NCBI GenBank assembly: GCA_041393395.1
Contig: JAWKKG010000002.1
Location: 62,001-126,000 of the forward strand
From: JAGQIB01 sp041393395
Lineage (GTDB): Bacteria; ARS69
Direction: 5' to 3'
Length of the DNA: 64,000 nucleotides
Under the pieces are notes generated by a model. It was not told where the DNA came from and searched no databases. It saw only the letters and a program-made list of their open reading frames with translations. The position numbers and the translations under genes were made by a program. This document shows positions 16,331-24,413 of the stretch, piece by piece (position 1 is the first letter of the stretch; each line of letters opens with the position of its first letter).

Positions 16331-18091
16331 CTAGGAGGGTTCGGAGGCCCGCTCCGCCTCGCGGACCCGACGCCGGATCTCCGGGCCGGAGTCCACCTGG
16401 AGCAGCTCCTCGACCCGGGCCTTCCACTCCCGCGTGTCGATCTGCCCCAGACGGCTTCCCACCGGCACGATCCACTGCGGCTGCATCGACAGGCGCGTGT
16501 AGCCGAGTCCGATCAGGAGGCCGGTCATCGTGGGGTCCGCCGCGATCTCGCCGCAGATCGAGACGTTCTTGCCGGCCTCGGCCCCGGCCTGGGCGATCCG
16601 GTGCAGCGCTCGGAGGACGGCGGGATGGAACGGATCGTACCAGCCCGCGAGATGGGCGGCCTCGCGATCCGCCGAGAGGATGTACATCGTGAGGTCGTTC
16701 GTGCCGACCGAGACGAAGTCCGCTTCCCGCAGGATCTCCGGCGCCATCCACACGCCGGCCGGGTGCTCGATCATCGCCCCGACGGACAGATCGGGGTCGT
16801 GGCGGAGTCCCTCGCGTCGCAGCTCCTCGTGGCATTCCTGCACGACTTCCCGCACGCGGCGCACGTCCGACGGATCCGAGACCATCGGAAGGAGGAGACG
16901 CGCGGGACCGTCGGCGGCGGCCTGGAGCACCGCCCGCACTTGCGTATGGAGAATGCGCGGGTTCTCGAACAGGAGTCGGAGCGAGCGCAGTCCCAGCGCC
17001 GGGTTCGGTTCCGAGGGCAGACGCGCCCCCGGCAGATGCTTGTCGCTGCCGAGGTCGAGCAGGCGGAAGTCGATGGGCACGTCGAGGAAGCAGCACGTCG
17101 CGCTCGAGTACACCCGCACGAGATCGGCCTCCTTCGGCAGCCGCGGCGACGCGAGGTACTGGACCTCCGTGCGGAACAGTCCGATGCCGTCGGCCGCCAC
17201 CTGGGCCGCCGCGTCGACGTCGCGGGGCCCGGTCGCGTTGCCGAGCAACTGGATGCGCACGCCGTCCTTCGTCACGCGCTGCGCACGGGGATCCGAGGGG
17301 ACGGAGCGGAGGATGCTGCGCTGACGCACGGCGGCGCGCACGCGCGCGATCTCGCCGTCTTCGGGATGGATCGTGGCGACGCCGTTGTCCGCGTCGATCG
17401 CGATCAGATCTCCGTCGCGCACCTGCGCCAGCAACCCCTCGACCTGGACCAGCGCCGGCAGCTCGAGCGCGCGCGCCAGCACGGCCACGTGGCCCATGCC
17501 CGCGCCACGCTCACACAGGATTCCCGCCACCCGGCCGGGATCCAGGCGGGCGAGCAGGCTCGGCGGCGGGTCGTTCGTGACCAGGACGACGGAGGGCCCT
17601 TCCGGTTCCGATGCATCCGGCAGGCCGGTGCGTCGGGGGAGGCCGAGCAGGTGGCTCAGGATCACGCGCTCCGCGTCGGAGACGTCCGCGGCGCGGTTGC
17701 GCACGAGCTCGCTCGCGGAGCCCTGGAGCACCGCGCGGAAGTCGTCGAAGCGGTGCCGGACGGCGGCCGCGGCGTTGATCTTCTCGCCTCGGATCCGATC
17801 CCGGACCCAGTCGAGGAGCGACGGATCCTTCAGGATCGCGCGCTGCGCCACGAAGATCTCCGCCTCGGTCTCGGGGAGATGGGTCTTCGCCCACTCGACG
17901 TCGGAGGCGAGCTCCTCGTCCGCGGCTCCGAGGGCCTCGCCCAGCTTCTGCAGCTCGCGCTCCACGTCCTGGTCCGTCGCGAGCGGGTACACGGGGACGA
18001 TCGAGGGGTCCTCGAGCCGGATCTCGGCCCGCCCGAGTGCGTTCCCCGGCGAGATCGAGTGTCCTTGGAGGACGACGGGTCCGGTGTTCAT
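16331..18091 (-). CDS. ptsI: PTS enzyme I-like phosphoenolpyruvate phosphotransferase
   Basis: 586 residues, close to the usual 570-580 of EI. EI takes phosphate from PEP and passes it to HPr. The N-terminal helical and swivelling domains are present. The phosphohistidine segment reads CERGAGMGHVAVLARALELP with His201, where most EI have GGxTSH. The PEP-binding TIM barrel has GIGLFRTEVQYL, the VGTNDLTMYILSADRE signature and the catalytic Cys in NVSICGEIAADP, so the enzyme looks active. No HPr, EII or HPr kinase gene is in the window. The ATG at 18091 begins MNTGPVVLQGHSISPG. It is the first gene of the minus-strand run. Confidence 0.88.
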   Translation of the reverse strand: MNTGPVVLQGHSISPGNALGRAEIRLEDPSIVPVYPLATDQDVERELQKLGEALGAADEELASDVEWAKTHLPETEAEIFVAQRAILKDPSLLDWVRDRIRGEKINAAAAVRHRFDDFRAVLQGSASELVRNRAADVSDAERVILSHLLGLPRRTGLPDASEPEGPSVVLVTNDPPPSLLARLDPGRVAGILCERGAGMGHVAVLARALELPALVQVEGLLAQVRDGDLIAIDADNGVATIHPEDGEIARVRAAVRQRSILRSVPSDPRAQRVTKDGVRIQLLGNATGPRDVDAAAQVAADGIGLFRTEVQYLASPRLPKEADLVRVYSSATCCFLDVPIDFRLLDLGSDKHLPGARLPSEPNPALGLRSLRLLFENPRILHTQVRAVLQAAADGPARLLLPMVSDPSDVRRVREVVQECHEELRREGLRHDPDLSVGAMIEHPAGVWMAPEILREADFVSVGTNDLTMYILSADREAAHLAGWYDPFHPAVLRALHRIAQAGAEAGKNVSICGEIAADPTMTGLLIGLGYTRLSMQPQWIVPVGSRLGQIDTREWKARVEELLQVDSGPEIRRRVREAERASEPS

Positions 18092-18248
18092 GGCTTCCGC
18101 TCCGCGGCGACGTTTCCGCGCAAGGATACCCGTGTCCGACCGACCCGTCATCCGAAGGCCTTGACCGGACCCGCGGCGAGCGGACATACACGGGTGGACT
18201 GCGGACTGCGGCCCGGAGCTCCGGCGCCCGCGGAGAGCGGAGGAACGC

Positions 18249-18773
18249 TTGAAGATCTACACGAAGGCCGGAGACGGCGGGGAGACGTCGCTGATCGGCG
18301 GCGCCCGCGTGTCCAAGGCGGAGCCGCGGGTCGCGGCATACGGAGACGTCGACGAGCTGAACGCCGTCCTCGGGCTCGCGCACTCGCACGTTCACTCGTG
18401 GGCGCAGCTGCGCGAGCGCCTCGAGGCGATCCAGCGCGTGCTGTTCGGCATCGGCGCGGAACTCGCGACCGGGGTGGAAGGTCGGGAGCTCCGGGGCCGG
18501 GCCACGGAGGAGGACGTCGTCGCGCTGGAGCACTCGATCGACGGGATGGAGGCGGAGTTGCCGGAGCTCACGAGCTTCATCCTGCCCGGCGGCGGTCCGG
18601 CCGGCGCATCGCTGCACGTCGCGCGCACCGTGTGCCGTCGCGCGGAGCGGGCGGTCGTCGCGCTCGGCGCCCGCGACGTCGTCCTCCGGTACCTGAATCG
18701 ACTGTCGGACTGGCTGTTCGTGGCGGCGCGGTACGTGAACACGCGCGAACGGCACCCCGAGATTCCCTGGTAG
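18249..18773 (+). CDS. Cob(I)alamin adenosyltransferase, PduO type
   Basis: 174 residues. It transfers adenosyl from ATP to cob(I)alamin to make coenzyme B12. The ATP-binding N-terminus KIYTKAGDGGETSLIGG, the VAAYGDVDELNAVLG helix, the FILPGGGPAGASLHVARTVCRRAER signature and the RYLNRLSDWLFVAARYVN end are all present. The start is TTG at 18249, set by GGAGGA 6 nt upstream and by the conserved MKIYTKxGD N-terminus. A TTGACC at 18161 could be part of its promoter, but no good -10 is visible. It implies use of an adenosylcobalamin enzyme encoded elsewhere. Confidence 0.93.
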   Translation: MKIYTKAGDGGETSLIGGARVSKAEPRVAAYGDVDELNAVLGLAHSHVHSWAQLRERLEAIQRVLFGIGAELATGVEGRELRGRATEEDVVALEHSIDGMEAELPELTSFILPGGGPAGASLHVARTVCRRAERAVVALGARDVVLRYLNRLSDWLFVAARYVNTRERHPEIPW

Positions 18774-18830
18774 AGCAGCCGGATCCGGACGCGCGGATCG
18801 GCCGTCGCCGGGTGGCGCGACCTCGCGGGG

Positions 18831-18849
18831 GGAACTCGCGGCGAGTTCC
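18831..18849. other. Inverted repeat between cobalamin adenosyltransferase and tolQ
   Basis: GGAACTCG and CGAGTTCC flank a 3-nt loop. There is no T-run, so it is either a weak terminator for the upstream gene or a protein-binding palindrome. Confidence 0.3.
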
Positions 18850-18893
18850 GGGGTATCGGGCACATTCGGGGCCGTCCGCTTCCGAGGCGGACC

Positions 18894-18922
18894 TTGTTCC
18901 CGCTTGGCGCCCGTGCTAGGGT
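18894..18922 (+). promoter_or_regulatory. Promoter of the tol-pal operon
   Basis: TTGTTC (18894-18899), 17-nt spacer, TAGGGT (18917-18922). It is the only such pair in the 226-nt gap before tolQ and lies 78 nt before the GTG. Confidence 0.5.
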
Positions 18923-19000
18923 GCCGCCGTCCGGGGTTCCGGCCGGTGACGTCCAGCGGACGTGCGTGGGTGACGTGGGGTTACGTGGAAGGGGAGCGGC

Positions 19001-19711
19001 GTGGAACATCCGTTCATCTCGACCCTGTTGCGGTCGGGGCCGGTCGGTCAGACCATCCTCGCGGCCCTGCTGTTGCTTTCCATCTACACCTGGACCGTGA
19101 TCTTCTCGAAGCTCGCCTCGCTGCGTTCGGCCGAGAAGAAGTGCCGCGATTTCCTCGCCCGCTTCCGTGAGAATCCTCAGGACTGGCTGGACACGACTCG
19201 GGGCGCGGTCGAGGGACCGCTCGGCCCGCTGTGGGAGGCGGGGCGGCGCGAGTACCGCGCCCAGCTCGAAGTCGCCCGTCCCGGTGAGCCGATCGGAGCG
19301 GAGGGCATCGCCCGCATCGAGAGCGCGCTCGAGACCGAGACCGTCGACCGCATCGCCGATCTCGAGAAGGGCCATCTCGTGCTCGCCGTCGCGTCGAGCG
19401 CGTCCCCGTTCGTGGGCCTCTTCGGCACGGTGTGGGGGATCATGAACGCGTTTCGCGGCATGAGCCTCGAAGGCAGCGCGGGCATCGCCGCGGTCGCGCC
19501 GGGCGTCGCGGAGGCGCTCGTGACGACGGTCGCCGGTCTCGCGGTGGCGATCCCCGCCGTCGTGGCTTACAATTTTCTGAATCGTCGCGTGCAACTCGTC
19601 ACGGCGCTGATCGATCGCTTCAGCACGGAATTCGTCCGGACCGCGGACCTCGCGTCGCGTCGCCGTGCGCCCGCCGCCGCTCCGGAGTCGGGCGTCTTCG
19701 CGCGGCGCTGA
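19001..19711 (+). CDS. tolQ: TolQ/ExbB-type proton channel protein
   Basis: 236 residues, inner-membrane protein that with TolR converts proton flow to mechanical work on TolA. Three membrane segments: about 16-37 (QTILAALLLLSIYTWTVIF), about 127-150 (VLAVASSASPFVGLFGTVWG) and about 163-185 (VAPGVAEALVTTVAGLAVAIPAVV). The SPFVGLFGTVWGIMNAF and ALVTTVAGLAVAIPAVVAYN stretches are family signatures. The GTG at 19001 has GGAAGGGGA upstream. It is the first gene of a six-gene cluster, which favours TolQ over ExbB. Confidence 0.92.
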   Translation: MEHPFISTLLRSGPVGQTILAALLLLSIYTWTVIFSKLASLRSAEKKCRDFLARFRENPQDWLDTTRGAVEGPLGPLWEAGRREYRAQLEVARPGEPIGAEGIARIESALETETVDRIADLEKGHLVLAVASSASPFVGLFGTVWGIMNAFRGMSLEGSAGIAAVAPGVAEALVTTVAGLAVAIPAVVAYNFLNRRVQLVTALIDRFSTEFVRTADLASRRRAPAAAPESGVFARR

Positions 19712-19723
19712 GCGGAGGATGCC

Positions 19724-20134
19724 ATGAGGCGTCGTCGCCGACCCGTCCAGGAAATGCAGACACAGATCAACATCACGTCGCTCGTCGACGTGACGATGAT
19801 GCTGCTGATCATCTTCATCCTGGTGGCACCGATCCTGAGTCAGGGCATCGACCTCAAGCTCCCCGAGGCGTCGACCGCCGTCCCGGAGCCGGAACGCGGC
19901 CTGCGCATCGCGCTCGGACCGGAGGGGGAGATCTTCCTCGACGGCAAGCCGATCCTGCCCCAGGCCCTGGACGACGAGCTCCGTCTCCGCGCGGCGCGTG
20001 ACCCGGAGATGCCGGTCCTGCTCGAGGGCGACCAGCGCCTCGGCTACGGCACCGTCCTCGACGTTCTCGATCGGGCCCGCCTCGCCGGCCTGACGCGGGT
20101 GAGCCTCGCGACGGAGCCGCGGAGGTCGAATTGA
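19724..20134 (+). CDS. tolR: TolR/ExbD-type protein
   Basis: 136 residues. A short basic cytosolic N-terminus is followed by one membrane segment (about 18-38) containing the proton-path Asp in ITSLVDVTMMLLIIFILVAP. The periplasmic domain ends LDVLDRARLAGLTRVSLATE, the standard ExbD/TolR closing element. It lies 12 nt after tolQ with GGAGG at its start. Its TGA overlaps the TTG start of the next gene (TTGA). Confidence 0.93.
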   Translation: MRRRRRPVQEMQTQINITSLVDVTMMLLIIFILVAPILSQGIDLKLPEASTAVPEPERGLRIALGPEGEIFLDGKPILPQALDDELRLRAARDPEMPVLLEGDQRLGYGTVLDVLDRARLAGLTRVSLATEPRRSN

Positions 20135-20922
20135 ATCGGCGGGGATTCCTGGCGTCGACCGCGCTCCACGTGGCCGCGTTCGTGTTCTTTCTCGTGGGGC
20201 CGCGGCCGCCGGAGTTCCACTTCGAGCCGGCGCCGGCGATCGCCGTGGACCTCGTGCCGTCGAAGGCGCCCGAGCCGCCGAAGCTGCGTGCTCCGCGCCA
20301 GGAGCCGGAGCGAACGGTGGTGCCCGAGAAGGCGCCCGTCACGGAGATCCAGGAGACGCCGGAGCTCACCCCCGACGATCCCGAACCGGAGCCGGTGAAG
20401 CCCACGCCGGTCACGCCGACGAAGAAGTCGCCCCCGCCGCGGAAGCTGCAGAAGGTCGCGCCGCGTCGGGACGAGGACACCGGTCCGTCGCTGGAGGAAC
20501 GGCTGCGCTCCCGGCTGTCGGAGAATCAGCCGACGTCCACCTCACCGCCGTCGCCCGCCGACGCGAAAGACACCCCGGAGGACGACGCACCCGCGGAACC
20601 CTCGTCCGCGGCCGAGGTGCAGGCAGTCGATTTCCCCTTCGCTTGGTACCTGAACGTCATTCGCACGCGCGCCACGGACGCCTGGGATCCGCCCGGCGAT
20701 CGTCTCGTGGTCGGTCGCACGAACCAGGTGCTGGTCCATCTCCGGATTCACCGGGACGGCCGGGTCACGGACGTGCGCGCGCAGAACTCCGGCAACTCGG
20801 CGCTCGACGCGAGCGCCGTCCGTGCCGTGAAGGCGGCGGAGCCGTTTCCGCCGCTGCCCGAGGCCTGGGAGGAAGAAGTGCTCGACGTCACCATCCGATT
20901 CACCGCGGAGCCCGGATCTTGA
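20131..20922 (+). CDS. TolA/TonB-like energy transducer
   Basis: 263 residues. An N-terminal membrane anchor (about 5-22, FLASTALHVAAFVFFLVG) is followed by a long Pro/Glu/Lys-rich periplasmic linker (about 30-165) and a C-terminal TonB-type domain (about 170-258: FPFAWYLNVIRTRATDAW, VHLRIHRDGRVTDV, ALDASAVRAVKAAEPFPPLP). In the operon it takes TolA's place; the C-terminal domain is of the TonB sequence type, as in many non-proteobacterial Tol systems. Start is TTG at 20131, coupled to tolR; the tolB TTG overlaps its own stop. Confidence 0.88.
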   Translation: MNRRGFLASTALHVAAFVFFLVGPRPPEFHFEPAPAIAVDLVPSKAPEPPKLRAPRQEPERTVVPEKAPVTEIQETPELTPDDPEPEPVKPTPVTPTKKSPPPRKLQKVAPRRDEDTGPSLEERLRSRLSENQPTSTSPPSPADAKDTPEDDAPAEPSSAAEVQAVDFPFAWYLNVIRTRATDAWDPPGDRLVVGRTNQVLVHLRIHRDGRVTDVRAQNSGNSALDASAVRAVKAAEPFPPLPEAWEEEVLDVTIRFTAEPGS

Positions 20923-22181
20923 GCGCCCGCGCGGGGCGCGTCCCGGTTCTCGCAACGCTGCTCGTGACCGTCGCCACCGCGGCGCTCGCGCAGGAGCCGA
21001 TCATCGACGTCTCCAAGCGCGCCGACCGGCGGATCGCGATCGGCGTCGGTCGGTTCGAGACCCTGACGACCGAGGAAGTGGGATCGCCGGCCGGCGACGT
21101 GGTCGCGTTCGACCTCGAGGTCTCCGGCTGGTTCGAGCCGAAGCGCCCCGGGATGTTGCCGCCCCGCGCGTTCGAGGACTGGGCGCGACTCGGGGCCGAG
21201 GTCGTGGCCGAGGTCCGGCAGGAGGGGGGCACGCTGGTCGGCGCCGTGCGGGATGCCGGCACCGGCGACGTCCTGTTCCGGCGGGAGTACCCGTCGGGCC
21301 GCGGTGAAAGCCTCCGCCAGAGACTCCACCGGTACGCCGACGACGTCGTGCTGGCGCTCACCGGGGAGCCCGGGATCGCGCGCTCCCGCCTCACATGCGA
21401 GTGGGTCCCGCCCGAGGGTGGGGACAAGCGCGTGGTCACGCTCGATCTCGACGGCTTCAACGTCCGCGAGCTGACGGGCGAGCGGGCCCTCGAGGTCGGC
21501 CCCCGCTGGGCTCCGAACGGGAAGAGCATCGTGTACACCTCGTTCTCGAGCGGCTTCCCGGACGTCTACGTGCACGATCTCGTGCTCGGCGCGCGCGACC
21601 GGGTGGCGCACTATGAGGGGCTGAACGCCGACGGGGACATCAGCCCCGACGGTCGACGGATCGCGCTGGTCTTGTCGACGGACGGCAATCCGGAGATCTA
21701 CACGAAGGATCTGGACACCGGCCGCATCCTGCGCCTGACCGCGAACCCGGCCACGGAGTCGTCGCCGGTGTGGTCACCGGACGGGCGGCGGCTCGCGTTC
21801 GTGTCCGACCGGACCGGCGGTCCCCAGATCTGGGTCATGAATCCGGAGGGACACGACGTGGAGCGGGTGACGCTCCGGGGGACCTACAACACGGCCCCCG
21901 ACTGGTCGCCGGACGGGACCCGGATCGCCTACTGCGCGCTCCGCTCGGACGGCTTCCAGGTCCAGGTCGTGGACCTGGCCACCCGGGAGGTGACGACCGT
22001 GACCGATCTGGGCGGCTGCGAAGATCCTTGCTGGGCACCCGACGGTCGGAGCATTCTGTACTCGCGGAAGGCGGGTGGACGTACGGACTTGTATGTCACG
22101 AACCTGACTGAGCGCCGGGCGCTCCGCGTCACTCGCGGAGATGGACGGTACTCGACCCCGGACTGGTCGCCGGTCCCGTAA
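20919..22181 (+). CDS. tolB: TolB periplasmic beta-propeller protein
   Basis: 420 residues. Signal peptide at 1-25 (VPVLATLLVTVATAALAQE). N-terminal alpha/beta domain at about 30-165, then WD40-like PD40 repeats such as VGPRWAPNGKSIVYTSF, GDISPDGRRIALVLS, SSPVWSPDGRRLAFVSD and TAPDWSPDGTRIAYCAL. TolB binds Pal and links it to TolA. The start is TTG at 20919, overlapping the TGA of the previous gene; the earlier open frame is antisense-like noise. It lies 20 nt before pal. Confidence 0.93.
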   Translation: MSARAGRVPVLATLLVTVATAALAQEPIIDVSKRADRRIAIGVGRFETLTTEEVGSPAGDVVAFDLEVSGWFEPKRPGMLPPRAFEDWARLGAEVVAEVRQEGGTLVGAVRDAGTGDVLFRREYPSGRGESLRQRLHRYADDVVLALTGEPGIARSRLTCEWVPPEGGDKRVVTLDLDGFNVRELTGERALEVGPRWAPNGKSIVYTSFSSGFPDVYVHDLVLGARDRVAHYEGLNADGDISPDGRRIALVLSTDGNPEIYTKDLDTGRILRLTANPATESSPVWSPDGRRLAFVSDRTGGPQIWVMNPEGHDVERVTLRGTYNTAPDWSPDGTRIAYCALRSDGFQVQVVDLATREVTTVTDLGGCEDPCWAPDGRSILYSRKAGGRTDLYVTNLTERRALRVTRGDGRYSTPDWSPVP

Positions 22182-22201
22182 GCAGGAGGAGAGGGAAGAA
22201 C

Positions 22202-22738
22202 ATGTCAGCTCGCTTTGTCTGGAAGGGCGCCGCGATCGCGGCGACGCTCGCCGTGTTCGTCGGTTGTGGAGGCTCCGCCCCGGAGCCCGAGACCGATGTC
22301 GTCGAAGTCGACATGCCGGAAGAGGTCCCGGTCGAAGTCACGCCTCCTGCGCGTGACGATACCGTCAAGTACGTCGATCCGAACGTGGAGTATCGCGACA
22401 CGCTGCAGGCCATCCACTTCGAGTTCAACAAGTACCGGATCACCTCGGAGGCCAAGCCGAAGCTCGAGGCCATCGGCGCGCTGCTGAAGGACCATCCGGA
22501 CTGGAAGGTGCTGGTCGAAGGACACTGCGACGAGCGCGGCACGAACGAGTACAACCTCGCGCTCGGCGAGCAGCGTGCGCAGAGCACGAAGCGGTATCTC
22601 GTGTCCCTCGGCGTGCGGGAGTCGCGCTTCCAGACCGTTTCGTACGGTGAGGAGCGGCCGATCGATCCGCGTTCGAACGAGCAGGCCTGGGCGAAGAACC
22701 GGCGGGCCGAGTTCCGGGTCGAAGCGCCGGGTTCGTGA
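22202..22738 (+). CDS. pal: Peptidoglycan-associated lipoprotein Pal
   Basis: 178 residues. Lipobox FVGC with the lipidated Cys at about 22, an acidic Pro/Val/Glu linker, and an OmpA-like peptidoglycan-binding domain (about 66-175) with IHFEFNKYRI, VLVEGHCDERGTNEYNLALGE, YGEERPID and AKNRRAEFRV. It anchors the outer membrane to peptidoglycan through diaminopimelate. It starts with an ATG after AGGAGAGGGAAGA. Its TGA overlaps the GTG of the next gene (GTGA). Confidence 0.95.
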   Translation: MSARFVWKGAAIAATLAVFVGCGGSAPEPETDVVEVDMPEEVPVEVTPPARDDTVKYVDPNVEYRDTLQAIHFEFNKYRITSEAKPKLEAIGALLKDHPDWKVLVEGHCDERGTNEYNLALGEQRAQSTKRYLVSLGVRESRFQTVSYGEERPIDPRSNEQAWAKNRRAEFRVEAPGS

Positions 22739-23346
22739 CGATGCGTTCCCTCGCGAACATCCTGCTTCTGGTCGCGGCAGCCGGGCTCATGCCCGGCTGC
22801 TTCGCGACCGCGAAGCACGTCCGCACGATCGAGACGGACATCACGCGCCAGGCCGCGTGGACGGACCAGAAGATGACGGAGCTGTCTTCCGACATCGAGG
22901 CGCTCCGATCCGAGAACGACGCCTTGCGCCAGCGAACCACGGATCTGGAAAGCCAGATCTCGTCGCTCGGCGGTGAGGTCTCGACGCGGATTACCGAGCT
23001 GAGCGAGCGGGATCGCAAGATCGATCTGCAACTCGCCGAGACTTCGCAGAAGGCCGACGCGCTCGGCGCCGCGCAGACCGAGACCGAGCGCGAGATGCTC
23101 GATCGCATGAACGTGATCCTGGAAGAGGTGCTCGCGGAGAACAAGAAGCTCCGGGGGCGGATCGACAAGCTCGAGTCGAGCGCGTTCACGTTCGGCCGCA
23201 CGCACGTGGTGAAGCCGGGCGAGTCCGTCGCCGGGATCGCCACGAAGTACGGCGTGACCGCTCAGGACATCGTGCGTGCGAACGGCCTCTCCGACGCGAA
23301 CGTGATTCAGGTCGGGCAGGAGCTCGTGATCCCCGGCGCGGAGTAG
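22735..23346 (+). CDS. Coiled-coil LysM lipoprotein at the CpoB position of tol-pal
   Basis: 203 residues. Signal peptide with lipobox LMPGC (lipid Cys about 22), then a long coiled coil (about 30-145) rich in heptad Leu/Ile with Glu/Arg (LSSDIEALRSENDALRQR, ENKKLRGRIDKLES), then one LysM domain (about 153-200, HVVKPGESVAGIATKYGVTA to GQELVIPG) that binds peptidoglycan. Most tol-pal clusters end in cpoB/ybgF, whose product has a coiled coil plus TPRs. Here the coiled coil is kept and a LysM domain replaces the TPRs. GTG at 22735 couples to pal; ATG at 22741 is an alternative. Confidence 0.85.
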   Translation: MTMRSLANILLLVAAAGLMPGCFATAKHVRTIETDITRQAAWTDQKMTELSSDIEALRSENDALRQRTTDLESQISSLGGEVSTRITELSERDRKIDLQLAETSQKADALGAAQTETEREMLDRMNVILEEVLAENKKLRGRIDKLESSAFTFGRTHVVKPGESVAGIATKYGVTAQDIVRANGLSDANVIQVGQELVIPGAE

Positions 23347-24078
23347 CCCGGGGATCACCGCCCCGGAGCCGAGCCGATCGCGCGCTCGGGTCGCTGCCCA
23401 CTCGGTGAGCGCCACGAGCGTTCCGGCGAGCACCCTCCGGCTCGCCGACCCCTCGATCGCATGGGCGACCCATCCGCCGCGGGCGACGCCGAGCGCCGTC
23501 ATCCAGCGAGCGTCCGTCGTGTTCTCCGGGCCGAGCAGATCTGCCGCCGTCGCGCCGCGCGGAAAGAAGGGGATCAGCTCGGCCGAATAGGCCGGTCCGT
23601 CTCTCCAGGTGACACCGAGCTCGAGCCCCGCCTGCGCGAGGTCGAGTGCCCCGGCCGCCGCGACGATCCGGGCCGCCTTCGCGACCCCACCCCGGGCGAT
23701 CGTGGCCGTGACCGCGAGGTGAGCCACCCACAGAGCCGCCCGCGCGATCGGCTCCCGCGCGATCGCCCCGGCGCGCATCCTCAGAGCGTGCTCCGCGATC
23801 GCGGCGCGCGCGGGCGCCGCCCCCTGGGCCGGGGGATCGGCGGCGAAGAGATCGGCCGTCGCTCGTCGCGCGACCGAGAGGTCGAGCGCGGATATCGCGC
23901 CGACGACGAGCGAGATCACGAGCCAGGCGCGGAAAGTTCGCGCGATCGTCGCCCGGAGCGCGCCCTGGTCCGCGGCGCGGCGCGAACCGGGGACGGCGGC
24001 CGGCGTCGAAGACTCCGACCGCGAGGATCGGACCGTCGAGCGAGTCCGAGTGGTGAGTTGTCGGCCCGATCCGCGCAT
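23347..24078 (-). CDS. Putative membrane protein, 3' boundary unresolved
   Basis: The ATG at 24078 has GGGAGA 7 nt upstream and begins MRGSGRQLTTRTR. A basic N-terminus (about 45 residues) is followed by a membrane segment AWLVISLVVGAISALDLSVA and Ala-rich hydrophobic stretches (AALWVAHLAVTATIARGG, GTLVALTEWAATRA). Codon third positions are G/C-rich in this frame, as in real genes here. The odd point is that this frame has no stop at 23347: it runs on antisense through the LysM and pal genes to 22129. A stop in the adjacent register at 23355-23357 would end the protein neatly, giving a terminal PERAIGSAPGR. A frameshift (sequencing error or decay) near the 3' end is therefore possible. No function is assigned; the pattern is faintly YIP1-like. 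Confidence 0.45.
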
Positions 24079-24413
24079 CGCCGTCTCCCGGTTCGGTGCG
24101 ATCCTCTGCAAGGGACGGGCCGGACACCGGGCCCGAGAAGCGGCCGCTCCGGGGCTTCCCGCGGTCCGACCGTCGCCTTCCGGCGCGCCCCCGTCGCCGC
24201 TCGTTCACACTCGGGCCCGCGCGGGACGTCGCCGGGCGCCCCGCTCGAGGCGAAACCGGCTTTCGCATCCCGGCCCTCGCGGAATAGAATTCCGATCCGG
24301 GGTGTCCCGGCTCGGAGTTTCCGGAACCGGCGTCCCGCTGCGCCTTCGTCTTCCCCGATCGTCCCGAGGTCGACCATCCACGCCACGAACCACGCGTTCC
24401 GGGGCGCGACGTC

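Noticed and set aside
20131..20922. Calling the energy transducer TolA outright
   Set aside because: Its C-terminal domain is of the TonB sequence type; operon position argues for the TolA role, so no symbol is given.
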